Part shown: positions 9,245 to 17,795 of the stretch, one piece after another | How the letters are laid out: each line of letters starts with the position of its first letter | How positions within the stretch are numbered: the first letter of the stretch is position 1 | NCBI RefSeq assembly: GCF_014205255.1 | Contig: NZ_JACHNE010000001.1 | Coordinates: 6,262,001-6,326,000 of the forward strand | DNA from: Streptomyces caelestis | Lineage (GTDB): Bacteria; Actinomycetota; Actinomycetes; Streptomycetales; Streptomycetaceae | DNA: 64,000 nt | Reading direction: 5' to 3' | The notes under the pieces: generated by a model | The model's input: only the letters and a program-made list of their open reading frames with translations | What the model was told of the DNA's origin: nothing | The model's database searches: none | Made by a program: the position numbers and the translations under genes

Positions 9245-9303
9245 GTCGAGCGCGGCTTCGTTGTGGGTTGTTCGCGCAGTTCCCCGCGCCCCCGAGAAGG
9301 GGC
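9245..9303 (-). repeat. Dispersed intergenic repeat, copy 1
   Basis: Read on the minus strand, this segment contains GGGGCGCGGGGAACTGCGCG followed by a CAA...CCACAACGAA tail. It matches the segment at 27250-27310 in the opposite orientation almost base for base. It lies in the 139-base gap between the permease and GH74 genes. Such GC-rich elements are scattered between genes in Streptomyces and can form hairpins; no function is assigned. Confidence 0.7.
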
Positions 9304-9340
9304 ATCCACTTCTCCCCTTTTGCAAGAACCGAGGTATGTC

Positions 9341-11551
9341 ATGCGCACGTTCCACCTCAGCAGAAGAGCCGTGCTCGCCGGGACCGCTGCCACCGCCGCC
9401 GTCGCCACCCTTCCGATGGTCCAGGGGCGGGCACAGGCCGCCGACTCCGCCGCCACTCCCGCCTACCGCTGGCGCAACGCCGTCCAGGGCGGCACCGGAT
9501 TCGTCACCGGCGTCCTCTTCCACCCCACGGTCCGCGGCCTCGCCTACGCCCGTACCGACATCGGCGGTGCCTACCGCTGGGACGACCGCACCGACCGCTG
9601 GATCCCCCTGACCGACCACATCGGCTGGGACGACTGGAACCTGCTCGGTGTGGAGGCCATGGCCGTCGACCCGGCCCATCCGAACCGGCTGTACCTCTCC
9701 CTCGGCACGTACGCGCAGTCCTGGGCCGGCAACGGGGCGGTGCTGCGGTCGGAGGACCGCGGCGCGACCTGGAAGCGCACCGACCTCACCGTGAAGCTCG
9801 GGGCCAACGAGGACGGGCGGGGATGCGGGGAGCGGCTGCTCGTCGACCCCCGGGACAGCGACACGCTGTGGCTCGGCACCCGGCACGACGGGCTGCTCAA
9901 GTCGACCGACCGGGGCGCCACCTGGAAGGCCGTGAGCTTCCCGGCCGCCCCCAGCGCCACCGGCCAGGGCATCACCCTCCTCGTCGCGGCGGGGCGTGCC
10001 GTCTACGCCGGCTGGGGCGACTCCGACGGCACCTCCGCGAACCTCTACAGGACCGCCGACGGCACCACCTGGAAGGCCGTCCCCGGGCAGCCCGAGGGCA
10101 CCGCCGCCAAGGTCCCGGTCCGGGCCGCGTACGACCGGCACACCTGCGAGCTGTACGTGACGTACGCCAACGCCCCGGGCCCGAACGGCCAGTCCGACGG
10201 CAGCGTGCACAAGCTGCGTACGACCACCGGGAAGTGGACCGAGGTCACGCCCGTGAAGCCCGGCGGACCGACGAGCGACGGCGGAACCGACTCCTTCGGC
10301 TACGGCGGTGTCGCCGTCGACGCCCGTCGCCCCGGCACCGTCGTCGTCTCCACCAACAACCGCTGGTCGCTGGTCGACACCCTGTACCGGACCACCAACG
10401 GCGGCCGCACCTGGACGTCCCTGAAGGACACGGCCGTCCTCGACGTCTCCGAGACGCCCTTCCTCACGTTCGGCGCCGACAAGCCCAAGTTCGGCTGGTG
10501 GATCCAGGCCGTGGGCCTTGACCCGTTCGACTCCGAGCACATCGTCTACGGCACCGGCGCGACCCTCTACGGCACCCGCGACCTCAAGAACTGGGCCCCG
10601 CAGATCCGCGGCCTGGAGGAGGCGTCGATTCGCCAGTTGCTCTCCCCTCCGGCTGGGGAGGCGCATCTGATCAGCGGCTCCGGCGACGTCGGCGTCATGT
10701 ACCACGAGCGGCTCACGGCATCGCCTTCACGCGGCATGGCGTCGAACCCGGTGTTCGGTACGACGACCGGACTCGCGCTGGCCGCGGCCAAGCCGTCGTA
10801 CGTCGTCCGGGCCGGATGGGGCGACCACGGCAACGGCGCCTGGTCGAACGACGGCGGCAAGACCTGGGCGCCCTTCAAGGCGCAGCCCGCCATCGCCAAG
10901 GACGCGCCGGGGCCGATCGCCACCAACGCCGACGGCAGCGTGCTGCTGTGGTCCTTCGCGCACTGGGACGGCACCACGTACCCGGCCCACCGCTCGGCGG
11001 ACAACGGCGCCACCTGGACCGAGGTCTCCTCCTACCCGAAGGGTGCCGCCCCGGTCGCGGACCCGGTCGATCCGAAGCGCTTCTACGCCTTCGACACCGC
11101 CACCGGCACACTCCACGCCAGCACCGACGGCGGCCTGACCTTCACCGCCCGGGCCACCGGCCTGAACTCGGGCGACACCGAGTTCCGGCTCGTCGCGGCC
11201 CCGGGCCGCTCCGGCGACCTGTGGCTGAGCCTGAAGTGGAACGGGCTGTACCGCTCCACCGACGGCGGCGCGACCTTCACCAAGGCCGGCAGCTGCTGGG
11301 CGTCGTACACGCTCGGCTTCGGCAAGGCGGCCGAGGGCGCCTCCTACCCGGCGGTCTACATGGTCGGCTCCACCGAGACCATCACCGCCGTCTACCGCTC
11401 CGACGACGAGGCGAAGACCTGGACGCGGATCAACGACGACCAGCACCAGTGGGGCTGGATCGGCGCCGCCATCACCGGCGACCCGCGCGTCTACGGCCGG
11501 GTCTACATCGCCACCAACGGACGCGGCGTGCAGTACGGGGAGCCCGTCTGA
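9341..11551 (+). CDS. Secreted GH74 xyloglucan-specific endo-beta-1,4-glucanase
   Basis: A 736-residue protein with an N-terminal export signal (FHLSRRAVLAG, then a hydrophobic run and AQAA), possibly Tat-dependent because of the twin arginine. The mature part is built from sialidase/BNR-like propeller repeats with many Asp-box-like segments (STDRGATWK, SADNGATWTEV, STDGGATFTK), as in the two-propeller GH74 fold. The two family catalytic aspartates appear as Asp73 in ARTDIGGAYRW and Asp449 in SGSGDVGVM. GH74 enzymes cut the glucan backbone of xyloglucan. No carbohydrate-binding module follows the catalytic domain. The start is the ATG preceded by GAGG. The stop overlaps the next gene by one base. 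Confidence 0.92.
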   Translation: MRTFHLSRRAVLAGTAATAAVATLPMVQGRAQAADSAATPAYRWRNAVQGGTGFVTGVLFHPTVRGLAYARTDIGGAYRWDDRTDRWIPLTDHIGWDDWNLLGVEAMAVDPAHPNRLYLSLGTYAQSWAGNGAVLRSEDRGATWKRTDLTVKLGANEDGRGCGERLLVDPRDSDTLWLGTRHDGLLKSTDRGATWKAVSFPAAPSATGQGITLLVAAGRAVYAGWGDSDGTSANLYRTADGTTWKAVPGQPEGTAAKVPVRAAYDRHTCELYVTYANAPGPNGQSDGSVHKLRTTTGKWTEVTPVKPGGPTSDGGTDSFGYGGVAVDARRPGTVVVSTNNRWSLVDTLYRTTNGGRTWTSLKDTAVLDVSETPFLTFGADKPKFGWWIQAVGLDPFDSEHIVYGTGATLYGTRDLKNWAPQIRGLEEASIRQLLSPPAGEAHLISGSGDVGVMYHERLTASPSRGMASNPVFGTTTGLALAAAKPSYVVRAGWGDHGNGAWSNDGGKTWAPFKAQPAIAKDAPGPIATNADGSVLLWSFAHWDGTTYPAHRSADNGATWTEVSSYPKGAAPVADPVDPKRFYAFDTATGTLHASTDGGLTFTARATGLNSGDTEFRLVAAPGRSGDLWLSLKWNGLYRSTDGGATFTKAGSCWASYTLGFGKAAEGASYPAVYMVGSTETITAVYRSDDEAKTWTRINDDQHQWGWIGAAITGDPRVYGRVYIATNGRGVQYGEPV

Positions 11552-13530
11552 TGCAGGAGCGAAATGGGCCCGGCCTGAGCGATGCCACCCGGGGCCGTCT
11601 CCTCTTCGGCGGCGACTACAACCCGGAGCAGTGGCCCGAGGAGACCTGGCACGAGGACGTCCGGCTGATGCAGGACGCCGGCGTCAACTCCGTCACCCTC
11701 GGCGTGTTCTCCTGGTCGAAGCTCGAACCCGAGCCCGGCGCACGGGAGTTCGGCTGGCTGGACACGCTGATGGACCTGATGCACGAGAACGGCATCGGTG
11801 TCGTCCTCGCCACGCCCACCTCCTCGCCCCCGCCCTGGATGGGCCGGCTGCACCCCGACACCCTGCCCGTCACCGAGGACGGCCGCACCGAGTGGTGGGG
11901 CGGCCGCCAGCACTTCTCGCACTCCAGCGCCACCTACCGGCGCTACGCCGCCGCCATCACCGAGGACCTGGCCGCCCGCTACGGCGGCCACCCGGCCCTG
12001 ACGATGTGGCACATCAACAACGAGTACTGCACCTTCGACCACGGCGACGAGGCCGCCGCCGCCTTCCGCCGCTGGCTGCGCGAGAAGTACGGCACCCTCG
12101 ACGCCCTCAACGAGGCCTGGGGCACCGCCTTCTGGAGCCAGGGCTACGACTGCTGGGACGGCGTCCTGCCGCCCCGCCTGCCCCACTACATGCGCAACCC
12201 CACCCAGGTCCTGGACTTCAGGCGCTTCACCTCCGACATGCTCCTGGAGTGTTACACCGCCGAGCGGGACATCGTCCGGCGTCACACCCCGCACATCCCG
12301 GTCACCAGCAACTTCATGCCGCTGTGGTTCGGGCAGGACGCGTGGCGCTGGGCGGGGGAGGAGGACGTCGTCTCCGTCGACCTCTACCCCGACCCGCGTG
12401 ACCCGCTCGGCGCCCAGAACGGCGCGCTCGTGCAGGACATGACCCGCTCCCAGGCACGCGGGCCCTGGATGCTCATGGAGCAGGCGGCCGGGCCGGTCAA
12501 CTGGCGGGGCGTGAACCACCCCAAGCCGCGCGGCCTCAACCGGCTGTGGTCACTCCAGGCCGTGGCCCGGGGCGCCGACGCCGTCTGCTACTTCCAGTGG
12601 CGGCAGTCCCGGCAGGGCGCGGAGAAGTTCCACTCCGGCATGGTCAGCCACGCGGGGGAGGAAGGCCGTACGTACCAGGAGGTCAAGCAGCTCGGCGCGG
12701 ACCTGGCGAAGATCGCCCCCCAGGTGGCCGGCCGGCACATCACCGCGAACGTCGCCGTCCTGCACGACTGGAACGCCTGGTGGGCCGGCGCCCAGGACGG
12801 CCGGCCGTCCAGCCAGGTGGAATACCCGGACGTCCTGCGCGCCTGGCACCGGGCCCTCTGGCAGGCGCATCTCACCACCGACTTCGCCCACCCCGAGCAC
12901 GACCTGACGCCGTACTCGGTGGTCGTCGTGCCCCAGCTGTACGCGCTCACCGACGCGGCGATCGACAACCTCCTCGGCTACGTACGGCAGGGCGGCACCC
13001 TCGTCTGCGGCTTCCTGACCGGCGTCGCCGACGAGGACGACCGGGTGCGCCCCGGCGGCATGGACGCCCGGCTGCGGGAGCTGTTCGGCATCCGCACGCT
13101 GCACGAGTGGTGGCCGCTGGACCCGGGGGAGACCGTCGCGTGCGAGGGCTTCCGGGGCACGCTGTGGTCCGAGGAGATCGAGCCCGCCGACCCCGACGAC
13201 ACGACCTGCTACAAGGGCGGCGAACTGGACGGCATGCCCGCCGTCCTGCGCAAGGGCCGGGCCTGGTACCTCTCCACGCTCCCGGAGCCCGAGGCCCTGC
13301 GCGAGCTGCTGGCCCGGATCGCCGGGGACGCGGGCGTCCGGCCGGTGCTCGACGGCCTCCCCGAGCAGGTCGAGGCCGTCCTGCGGGGCGAGGTGCTGTT
13401 CGTGCTCAACCACGGCCGCGAGCCGGTGACCGTCGAGGTCCCCGGCACCCACCACGACCTGCTGACGGGGACGGCCGTCACCGACCGGGTCACACTCGGC
13501 CGCTACGGGGCGGCGGTGCTGCGGCCATGA
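11551..13530 (+). CDS. GH42 family beta-galactosidase, intracellular
   Basis: A 659-residue protein without a signal peptide. GH42 marks are FGGDYNPEQWP near the N-terminus, the acid/base Glu158 in WHINNEY, and the nucleophile Glu310 in WMLMEQAAG. The trimerisation domain (about 390-590) and a short C-terminal beta domain follow, so the length is normal for the family. In this locus the expected job is to remove beta-galactose from the side chains of imported xyloglucan oligosaccharides. This is inferred, since GH42 enzymes also act on other galactosides. Start and stop codons overlap both neighbours (TGATG and ATGA), showing tight translational coupling. Confidence 0.93.
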   Translation: MQERNGPGLSDATRGRLLFGGDYNPEQWPEETWHEDVRLMQDAGVNSVTLGVFSWSKLEPEPGAREFGWLDTLMDLMHENGIGVVLATPTSSPPPWMGRLHPDTLPVTEDGRTEWWGGRQHFSHSSATYRRYAAAITEDLAARYGGHPALTMWHINNEYCTFDHGDEAAAAFRRWLREKYGTLDALNEAWGTAFWSQGYDCWDGVLPPRLPHYMRNPTQVLDFRRFTSDMLLECYTAERDIVRRHTPHIPVTSNFMPLWFGQDAWRWAGEEDVVSVDLYPDPRDPLGAQNGALVQDMTRSQARGPWMLMEQAAGPVNWRGVNHPKPRGLNRLWSLQAVARGADAVCYFQWRQSRQGAEKFHSGMVSHAGEEGRTYQEVKQLGADLAKIAPQVAGRHITANVAVLHDWNAWWAGAQDGRPSSQVEYPDVLRAWHRALWQAHLTTDFAHPEHDLTPYSVVVVPQLYALTDAAIDNLLGYVRQGGTLVCGFLTGVADEDDRVRPGGMDARLRELFGIRTLHEWWPLDPGETVACEGFRGTLWSEEIEPADPDDTTCYKGGELDGMPAVLRKGRAWYLSTLPEPEALRELLARIAGDAGVRPVLDGLPEQVEAVLRGEVLFVLNHGREPVTVEVPGTHHDLLTGTAVTDRVTLGRYGAAVLRP

Positions 13531-15716
13531 CCGACTCCGCAGCCGTCCACGGCACGTGGGAGCCGCACCCGGCCGCTCGCTGGGAGGACGGCTTCCTGAG
13601 CGGCAACGGCCACCACGGCGCCCTCGTGTTCGGTGAGCCGGACGACGAGCGGGTCGTCGTCACGCACCACACCCTGGTGCGGCCCAACGGCAGGGACCCG
13701 CGGCCGCCGCAGCTCGCCGCCGGCCTCCCCGCCCTCCAGGACCGCCTCCTGGCGGGCGACACGACCGCCGCCGAGAGCTTCACGGACGGACGGCCGCACC
13801 AGTGGGTGCAGCCCTTCCACCCCGCCTTCCAGGTCCGGCTGCGCCGGCCGCCGGGCGACTGCCCCGGCTACCGGCGCGACGTCGACTTCACCACCGGTGT
13901 CGTACGGGCCACCTGTACCGGCTGGACCAGCCGCGTCTTCGTCTCCCGCGCCGACGACGTGATCGTCCAGCAGGTCACCGGGCCCGGCCTCACCCTCGAC
14001 ATCGACCTGGACCACCGGCTGCCCGGCGCCCCCGCCGGACTGGGCGTCGGTCACGGAGCCGTCCTCACCGCCGAGGGCGCCCTGCTGAGCCTGCGCGCCC
14101 GCTACCCGGACAGCGACCTGGCCTGCACCGGCGTCACCCTGCTCGCCGTGACGGGCGGCACGACGACCCTCGCACCCCCCGGCGTGCACGTCGAGAGAGC
14201 CCGGTCCGTGCTGCTCCTCACCCGGGTGCACCGGCACACCGGCGAACTGGACGTGGTCCGGGAGGGGCGTGCCCTGCGCGACCTGCTCACCGCGTACGAC
14301 GAGTTGCTCGACCGCCATGCCGCCCTGCACCGCACCGCCTACGAGCGCGTCACCCTCGACCTGGCCGCCGACCCCGCCGAACGGGCGCTGCCGGGGTCCG
14401 AGTTGCTGAAGCGGCCCCGCAGCGCCGCCCTGCTGGAGCGCCTGTTCGCGGCCGGCCGCTACCACCTGCTGTCCGCGAGCGGCCTCTTCCCGCCCCGCCT
14501 GACCGGACTGTGGACCGGCGACTGGAACACGGCCTGGTCGGGAGCGTTCACCAACGACGCCAACCTCAACCTCCAGACCGCCTCGGCCGCTGCCGCCGCC
14601 CTCCCCGAGGTCACCCAGGCCCACGCGAACCTGATCCACCGCCAGCTGCCCGACTGGCGCGACAACGCCCGCGCCATCTTCGGCACCCGGGGCGCCGTCG
14701 CACCCGGTCATACCGACGGCGAGTCCGGCCACTCGTACCACTTCAACCGCGAGTACCCGCTGCACCTGTGGACGGCCGGCGCCGACTGGCTGCTCAAACC
14801 GCTCGTCGACCACGACGAGACCCACGGCACCCGCGACCCGCGCACCGCCGCCGCGCTCGCCGAAGTCGCCCTGTTCTACGAGGACTTCCTCACCCGCACG
14901 GACGAGGACGGCCGGCTCGTCGTCGTCCCCTCCTACTCGCCCGAGAACCGCCCCGCCAACGCGAGCTGGGGCACCCTCAACGCGGCCATGGACCTCTCCG
15001 CGGCCCGCCACGCCCTGCGGACCGCCGCCGCCTACCACCCGGGCCCCGACGCCGACCGCTGGCACGCCCTCGCCGACCGGCTCCCACCGCACCGGATCAA
15101 CGCGGACGGAGCCCTGGCGGAATGGGCCTGGCCGGGCCTTGAGGACTCCTACGACCACCGCCACCTCAGCCACCTCTACGGCGTCTGGCCCCTCGACGAG
15201 ATCACCCCCTACGACACCCCCGAGCTCGCGGCCGCCGCCCACCGCGCCCTCGAACTGCGCGGCGCCGAGAACGACTCCGCACACGGCCACCTGCACCACG
15301 CGCTCATCGCGGCCCGGCTCAGGGACGGCGACCGCGTCGCCCACGCCCTCGGCCAGGTCCTGGGCGGCGACTTCTTCCACGCCTCCCTGATGAGCGCCCA
15401 CTACCCCGAGCGCGACGTCTACAACGCCGACGCGGCGCACACCCTGCCCGCCGTCCTGATCGAGATGCTCGTGCAGTCGACCCCCCACCGGCTGGTCCTG
15501 CTGCCCGCGCTGCCGACGGCATACCCCAGTGGCGCGCTGCGCGGTGTGCGCACCCGGTTCGGGGCCGAGATCGACCTCACCTGGTCCCCGGACGGCGCCA
15601 CCGCCGTCATCCGGCCGGGCCGCACCCACCGCGTCGAACTGCGGACTTCCTCCGGCACGGAATCCCTCCACCTGGTCGCCGGAGAAGACCACGTCCTCAC
15701 CCTGAGGACGTGGTAG
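13527..15716 (+). CDS. GH95 family alpha-L-fucosidase, intracellular
   Basis: A 729-residue protein. GH95 hallmarks are the N-terminal beta domain opening with WEDGFLSGNGHHGALVFG, the (alpha/alpha)6 barrel segment WTGDWNTAWSGAFTNDANLN, the probable acid Glu473 in PSYSPEN, the motif YDHRHLSHLYG, and the Asp in NADAAHTLP; Asn residues at about 346 and 348 match the family's base-activating pair. There is no signal peptide, so it should act on imported oligosaccharides, removing the alpha-1,2-fucose that caps galactose in many plant xyloglucans. Some GH95 members are alpha-L-galactosidases, which would also make sense here. It overlaps GH42 by four bases (ATGA). Confidence 0.88.
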   Translation: MTDSAAVHGTWEPHPAARWEDGFLSGNGHHGALVFGEPDDERVVVTHHTLVRPNGRDPRPPQLAAGLPALQDRLLAGDTTAAESFTDGRPHQWVQPFHPAFQVRLRRPPGDCPGYRRDVDFTTGVVRATCTGWTSRVFVSRADDVIVQQVTGPGLTLDIDLDHRLPGAPAGLGVGHGAVLTAEGALLSLRARYPDSDLACTGVTLLAVTGGTTTLAPPGVHVERARSVLLLTRVHRHTGELDVVREGRALRDLLTAYDELLDRHAALHRTAYERVTLDLAADPAERALPGSELLKRPRSAALLERLFAAGRYHLLSASGLFPPRLTGLWTGDWNTAWSGAFTNDANLNLQTASAAAAALPEVTQAHANLIHRQLPDWRDNARAIFGTRGAVAPGHTDGESGHSYHFNREYPLHLWTAGADWLLKPLVDHDETHGTRDPRTAAALAEVALFYEDFLTRTDEDGRLVVVPSYSPENRPANASWGTLNAAMDLSAARHALRTAAAYHPGPDADRWHALADRLPPHRINADGALAEWAWPGLEDSYDHRHLSHLYGVWPLDEITPYDTPELAAAAHRALELRGAENDSAHGHLHHALIAARLRDGDRVAHALGQVLGGDFFHASLMSAHYPERDVYNADAAHTLPAVLIEMLVQSTPHRLVLLPALPTAYPSGALRGVRTRFGAEIDLTWSPDGATAVIRPGRTHRVELRTSSGTESLHLVAGEDHVLTLRTW

Positions 15717-15751
15717 TTCCCCCCATCCCCCCACCCCATGGAAGGGACACC

Positions 15752-16465
15752 ATGGCATCACGCACCTTGAGCAGGGTCACCAAGGCCCTGCTCGCCCCCG
15801 CCCTGGCGCTCGGCGCCACCATAGGGCTCGCCTCCGCCCCCGCCTCCGCCGCCGTCTGGAACTCCTGCGACCAGTGGGGCAACACGAGCCTGAACGGCTA
15901 CACGCTCTACAACAACATCTGGGGCTCCGGCGCCGGCAGCCAGTGCATCTGGGCCAACTCCGGCACCAACTGGGGTGTCTGGGCCAACCACCCCAACACC
16001 GGTGGCATCAAGTCGTACCCGAACTCCAAGAAGGTGATCAACAAGTCGATCGACTCGCTGCGTTCCCTCTCCAGCAACTACAACGTCTCCGTTCCGTCGT
16101 CCGGCGCGTACAACTCCTCGTACGACGTCTGGGACACGGACTACGACTACGAGATCATGCTCTGGGTGAACTACAACGGAGCGGTCGGCCCGATCGGCAC
16201 CTCCCAGGGCTCCGTCACCCTCGGCGGCCACACCTGGAACGTCTACAAGGGCAGCAACGGCAGCAACGAGGTCTTCTCGTTCCTGCGGACGTCCGACTCC
16301 AACTCCGGCACCGTCAACATCCTGCCGATCCTGAAGTGGATCAAGGACACCAAGCGCTGGATGGGCAACGAGACCATCGGTGACGTGCAGTTCGGCTACG
16401 AGGTCACCTCGTCCTCCGGCGGACTCAACTTCACCACGAACAACCTGACGGTCAGCAGCAGCTGA
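15752..16465 (+). CDS. Secreted GH12 endo-beta-1,4-glucanase/xyloglucanase
   Basis: A 237-residue protein with a clear Sec signal peptide (cleavage after SAPASA, residue 33) and a compact catalytic domain of normal GH12 length, with no binding module. The nucleophile is Glu134 in YDYEIMLW and the acid/base is Glu217 in VQFGYEV. GH12 includes both cellulases and xyloglucanases, and the setting beside GH74, GH31 and GH95 favours xyloglucan. The ATG at 15752 follows GAAGGGA; a frame open to 15710 lacks such a site. It is the last gene of the probable operon that begins at 5516. Confidence 0.9.
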   Translation: MASRTLSRVTKALLAPALALGATIGLASAPASAAVWNSCDQWGNTSLNGYTLYNNIWGSGAGSQCIWANSGTNWGVWANHPNTGGIKSYPNSKKVINKSIDSLRSLSSNYNVSVPSSGAYNSSYDVWDTDYDYEIMLWVNYNGAVGPIGTSQGSVTLGGHTWNVYKGSNGSNEVFSFLRTSDSNSGTVNILPILKWIKDTKRWMGNETIGDVQFGYEVTSSSGGLNFTTNNLTVSSS

Positions 16466-16497
16466 TCCGTCGCCGGGGCCGGGGCCGGCCGTGCCGT

Positions 16498-17685
16498 TCA
16501 GGCGCGGTCGACCTCGGCCCGCAGCGCGTTGTACTCCGCGAACGCCGACTCGACCTCGGCGCGGGTCAGGCCGTAGCGGGACAGCTCGTAGGTGTGCTTG
16601 CGGGCGCCCTGGGGGCGGGCGACGGCCGCGGGGAGCCGGGCCGCGTCGGCCTCGGTCCAGCGGGCGCCGACGGCCGCGTACAGCTTCGGGGCACCGGTGG
16701 CGGGGTCGGAGCCGAGCCAGGAGTACGGCGCGTCCACCAGCTGCTCCGCCGGTATGGCGGGCCGGGCCGTGAGACCGCGCGTCATGGCACGGCTCAGCAG
16801 TCCGAGCCAGGTGGCGCCGATGCCGGCCAGGTCGAGCGGGCGGGTGCTGACGGCCATGCCGTGCTCGATCAGCGAGCAGAAGGACGCCACGACGGTGACC
16901 GGATCGCGGTGGCACCACACGATCGTGGCGTCGGGGAAGACCGTGCGCAGCGCGTCCAGGTTCTCCAGGTGCATGGGCGACTTCAGCATCCAGCGCCGCC
17001 GCGGACGGCCGTACTGCAGCACCTGGTAGACCTGCTTGAGGTACCGGTAGTCGGCCGTGAAGTCCCGCTCGCAGTGCCAGGCCAGGTACTCGGGGATACG
17101 GGCCTGGGAGAACGGCATCAGGGCGTGCGGGAGCGCGAACGTGCACTCCTCGGGGCCCTCGGCGGCCATCGCGTGGATGTCGCGGAAACGCGGCGCGAAG
17201 AGGTCCGTGCCCTGCACCAGCCGGCGCCCGGCCGTGATCGCCTTGCGCCGCTGCCGGGGAGGCAGCTCCAGGTCGGGTCCGAGCAGTTCCCACAGCAGGG
17301 GACACCGGTGCTCGTCCGAGATCGACAGTACGGAGTGCGTGACCGTGGTGGCGGTGCGCGGCAGCCCCACGACGAACACCGGCTTCTCGATCGGCTCCCG
17401 CTCGATCTCCGGATGCTCGGCGATCAGCCGCCGGACGCGGGCCCGGTTGGCGAGCTGCCGGCGCACATGGACCTGCGCCGACTGCCAGCCGACCGGGGTG
17501 AGGTTCTCGGCCTTCGCCCACCACCCCAGCAGCGACCGGAAGTCGTCGACGAACTCCCGGTCTCCCGGCGCCTCACCGGCCTCCACCACGATGCGGTCGA
17601 AGATCCGGCCCGGGTCCCGACGGGATCCGAAGCCCGGCCGCAGCAACAGGTTCGCCAGCGTGAGGGCGAGTGGTGACGTGGACAC
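16498..17685 (-). CDS. Sulfotransferase family protein
   Basis: A 395-residue protein of the P-loop sulfotransferase type. The 5'-PSB loop appears as VFVVGLPRTATTVTHSVL near residues 105-120, and the 3'-phosphate-binding segment as the arginine-containing VWCHRDPVTVVASF. It would move sulfate from PAPS to an unknown acceptor; bacterial relatives act on small molecules, lipids or glycans. There is no signal peptide. The GTG at 17685 has a GAGG site upstream. It lies in the same direction as GH31 but is separated from it by a strong terminator, so a role in xyloglucan use is doubtful. It converges on the GH12 gene with a 32-base gap. Confidence 0.8.
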   Translation of the reverse strand: MSTSPLALTLANLLLRPGFGSRRDPGRIFDRIVVEAGEAPGDREFVDDFRSLLGWWAKAENLTPVGWQSAQVHVRRQLANRARVRRLIAEHPEIEREPIEKPVFVVGLPRTATTVTHSVLSISDEHRCPLLWELLGPDLELPPRQRRKAITAGRRLVQGTDLFAPRFRDIHAMAAEGPEECTFALPHALMPFSQARIPEYLAWHCERDFTADYRYLKQVYQVLQYGRPRRRWMLKSPMHLENLDALRTVFPDATIVWCHRDPVTVVASFCSLIEHGMAVSTRPLDLAGIGATWLGLLSRAMTRGLTARPAIPAEQLVDAPYSWLGSDPATGAPKLYAAVGARWTEADAARLPAAVARPQGARKHTYELSRYGLTRAEVESAFAEYNALRAEVDRA

Positions 17686-17745
17686 GCAGAGAAACCTATC
17701 CTCTCGAATCCGCCTGGGGTGGGCGGAAGTTGGCCGAACAGGCGA

Positions 17746-17786
17746 AAGGGGTGGCCGGAAGACCTCCATCGATCCGGCCACCCCTT
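17746..17786 (-). terminator. Terminator downstream of the GH31 gene
   Basis: A perfect 14-base-pair stem (17746-17759 with 17773-17786) around a 13-base loop, immediately after the GH31 stop codon on the minus strand. It separates the alpha-xylosidase unit from the sulfotransferase gene. Confidence 0.85.
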
Positions 17787-17795
17787 CTGACGCGG

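Noticed and set aside
11074..11083. GAAGCGCTTC core inside the GH74 gene, as a fifth LacI operator
   Set aside because: The flanking bases do not extend the palindrome, it lies deep within coding sequence (Lys-Arg-Phe codons), and no gene starts nearby.
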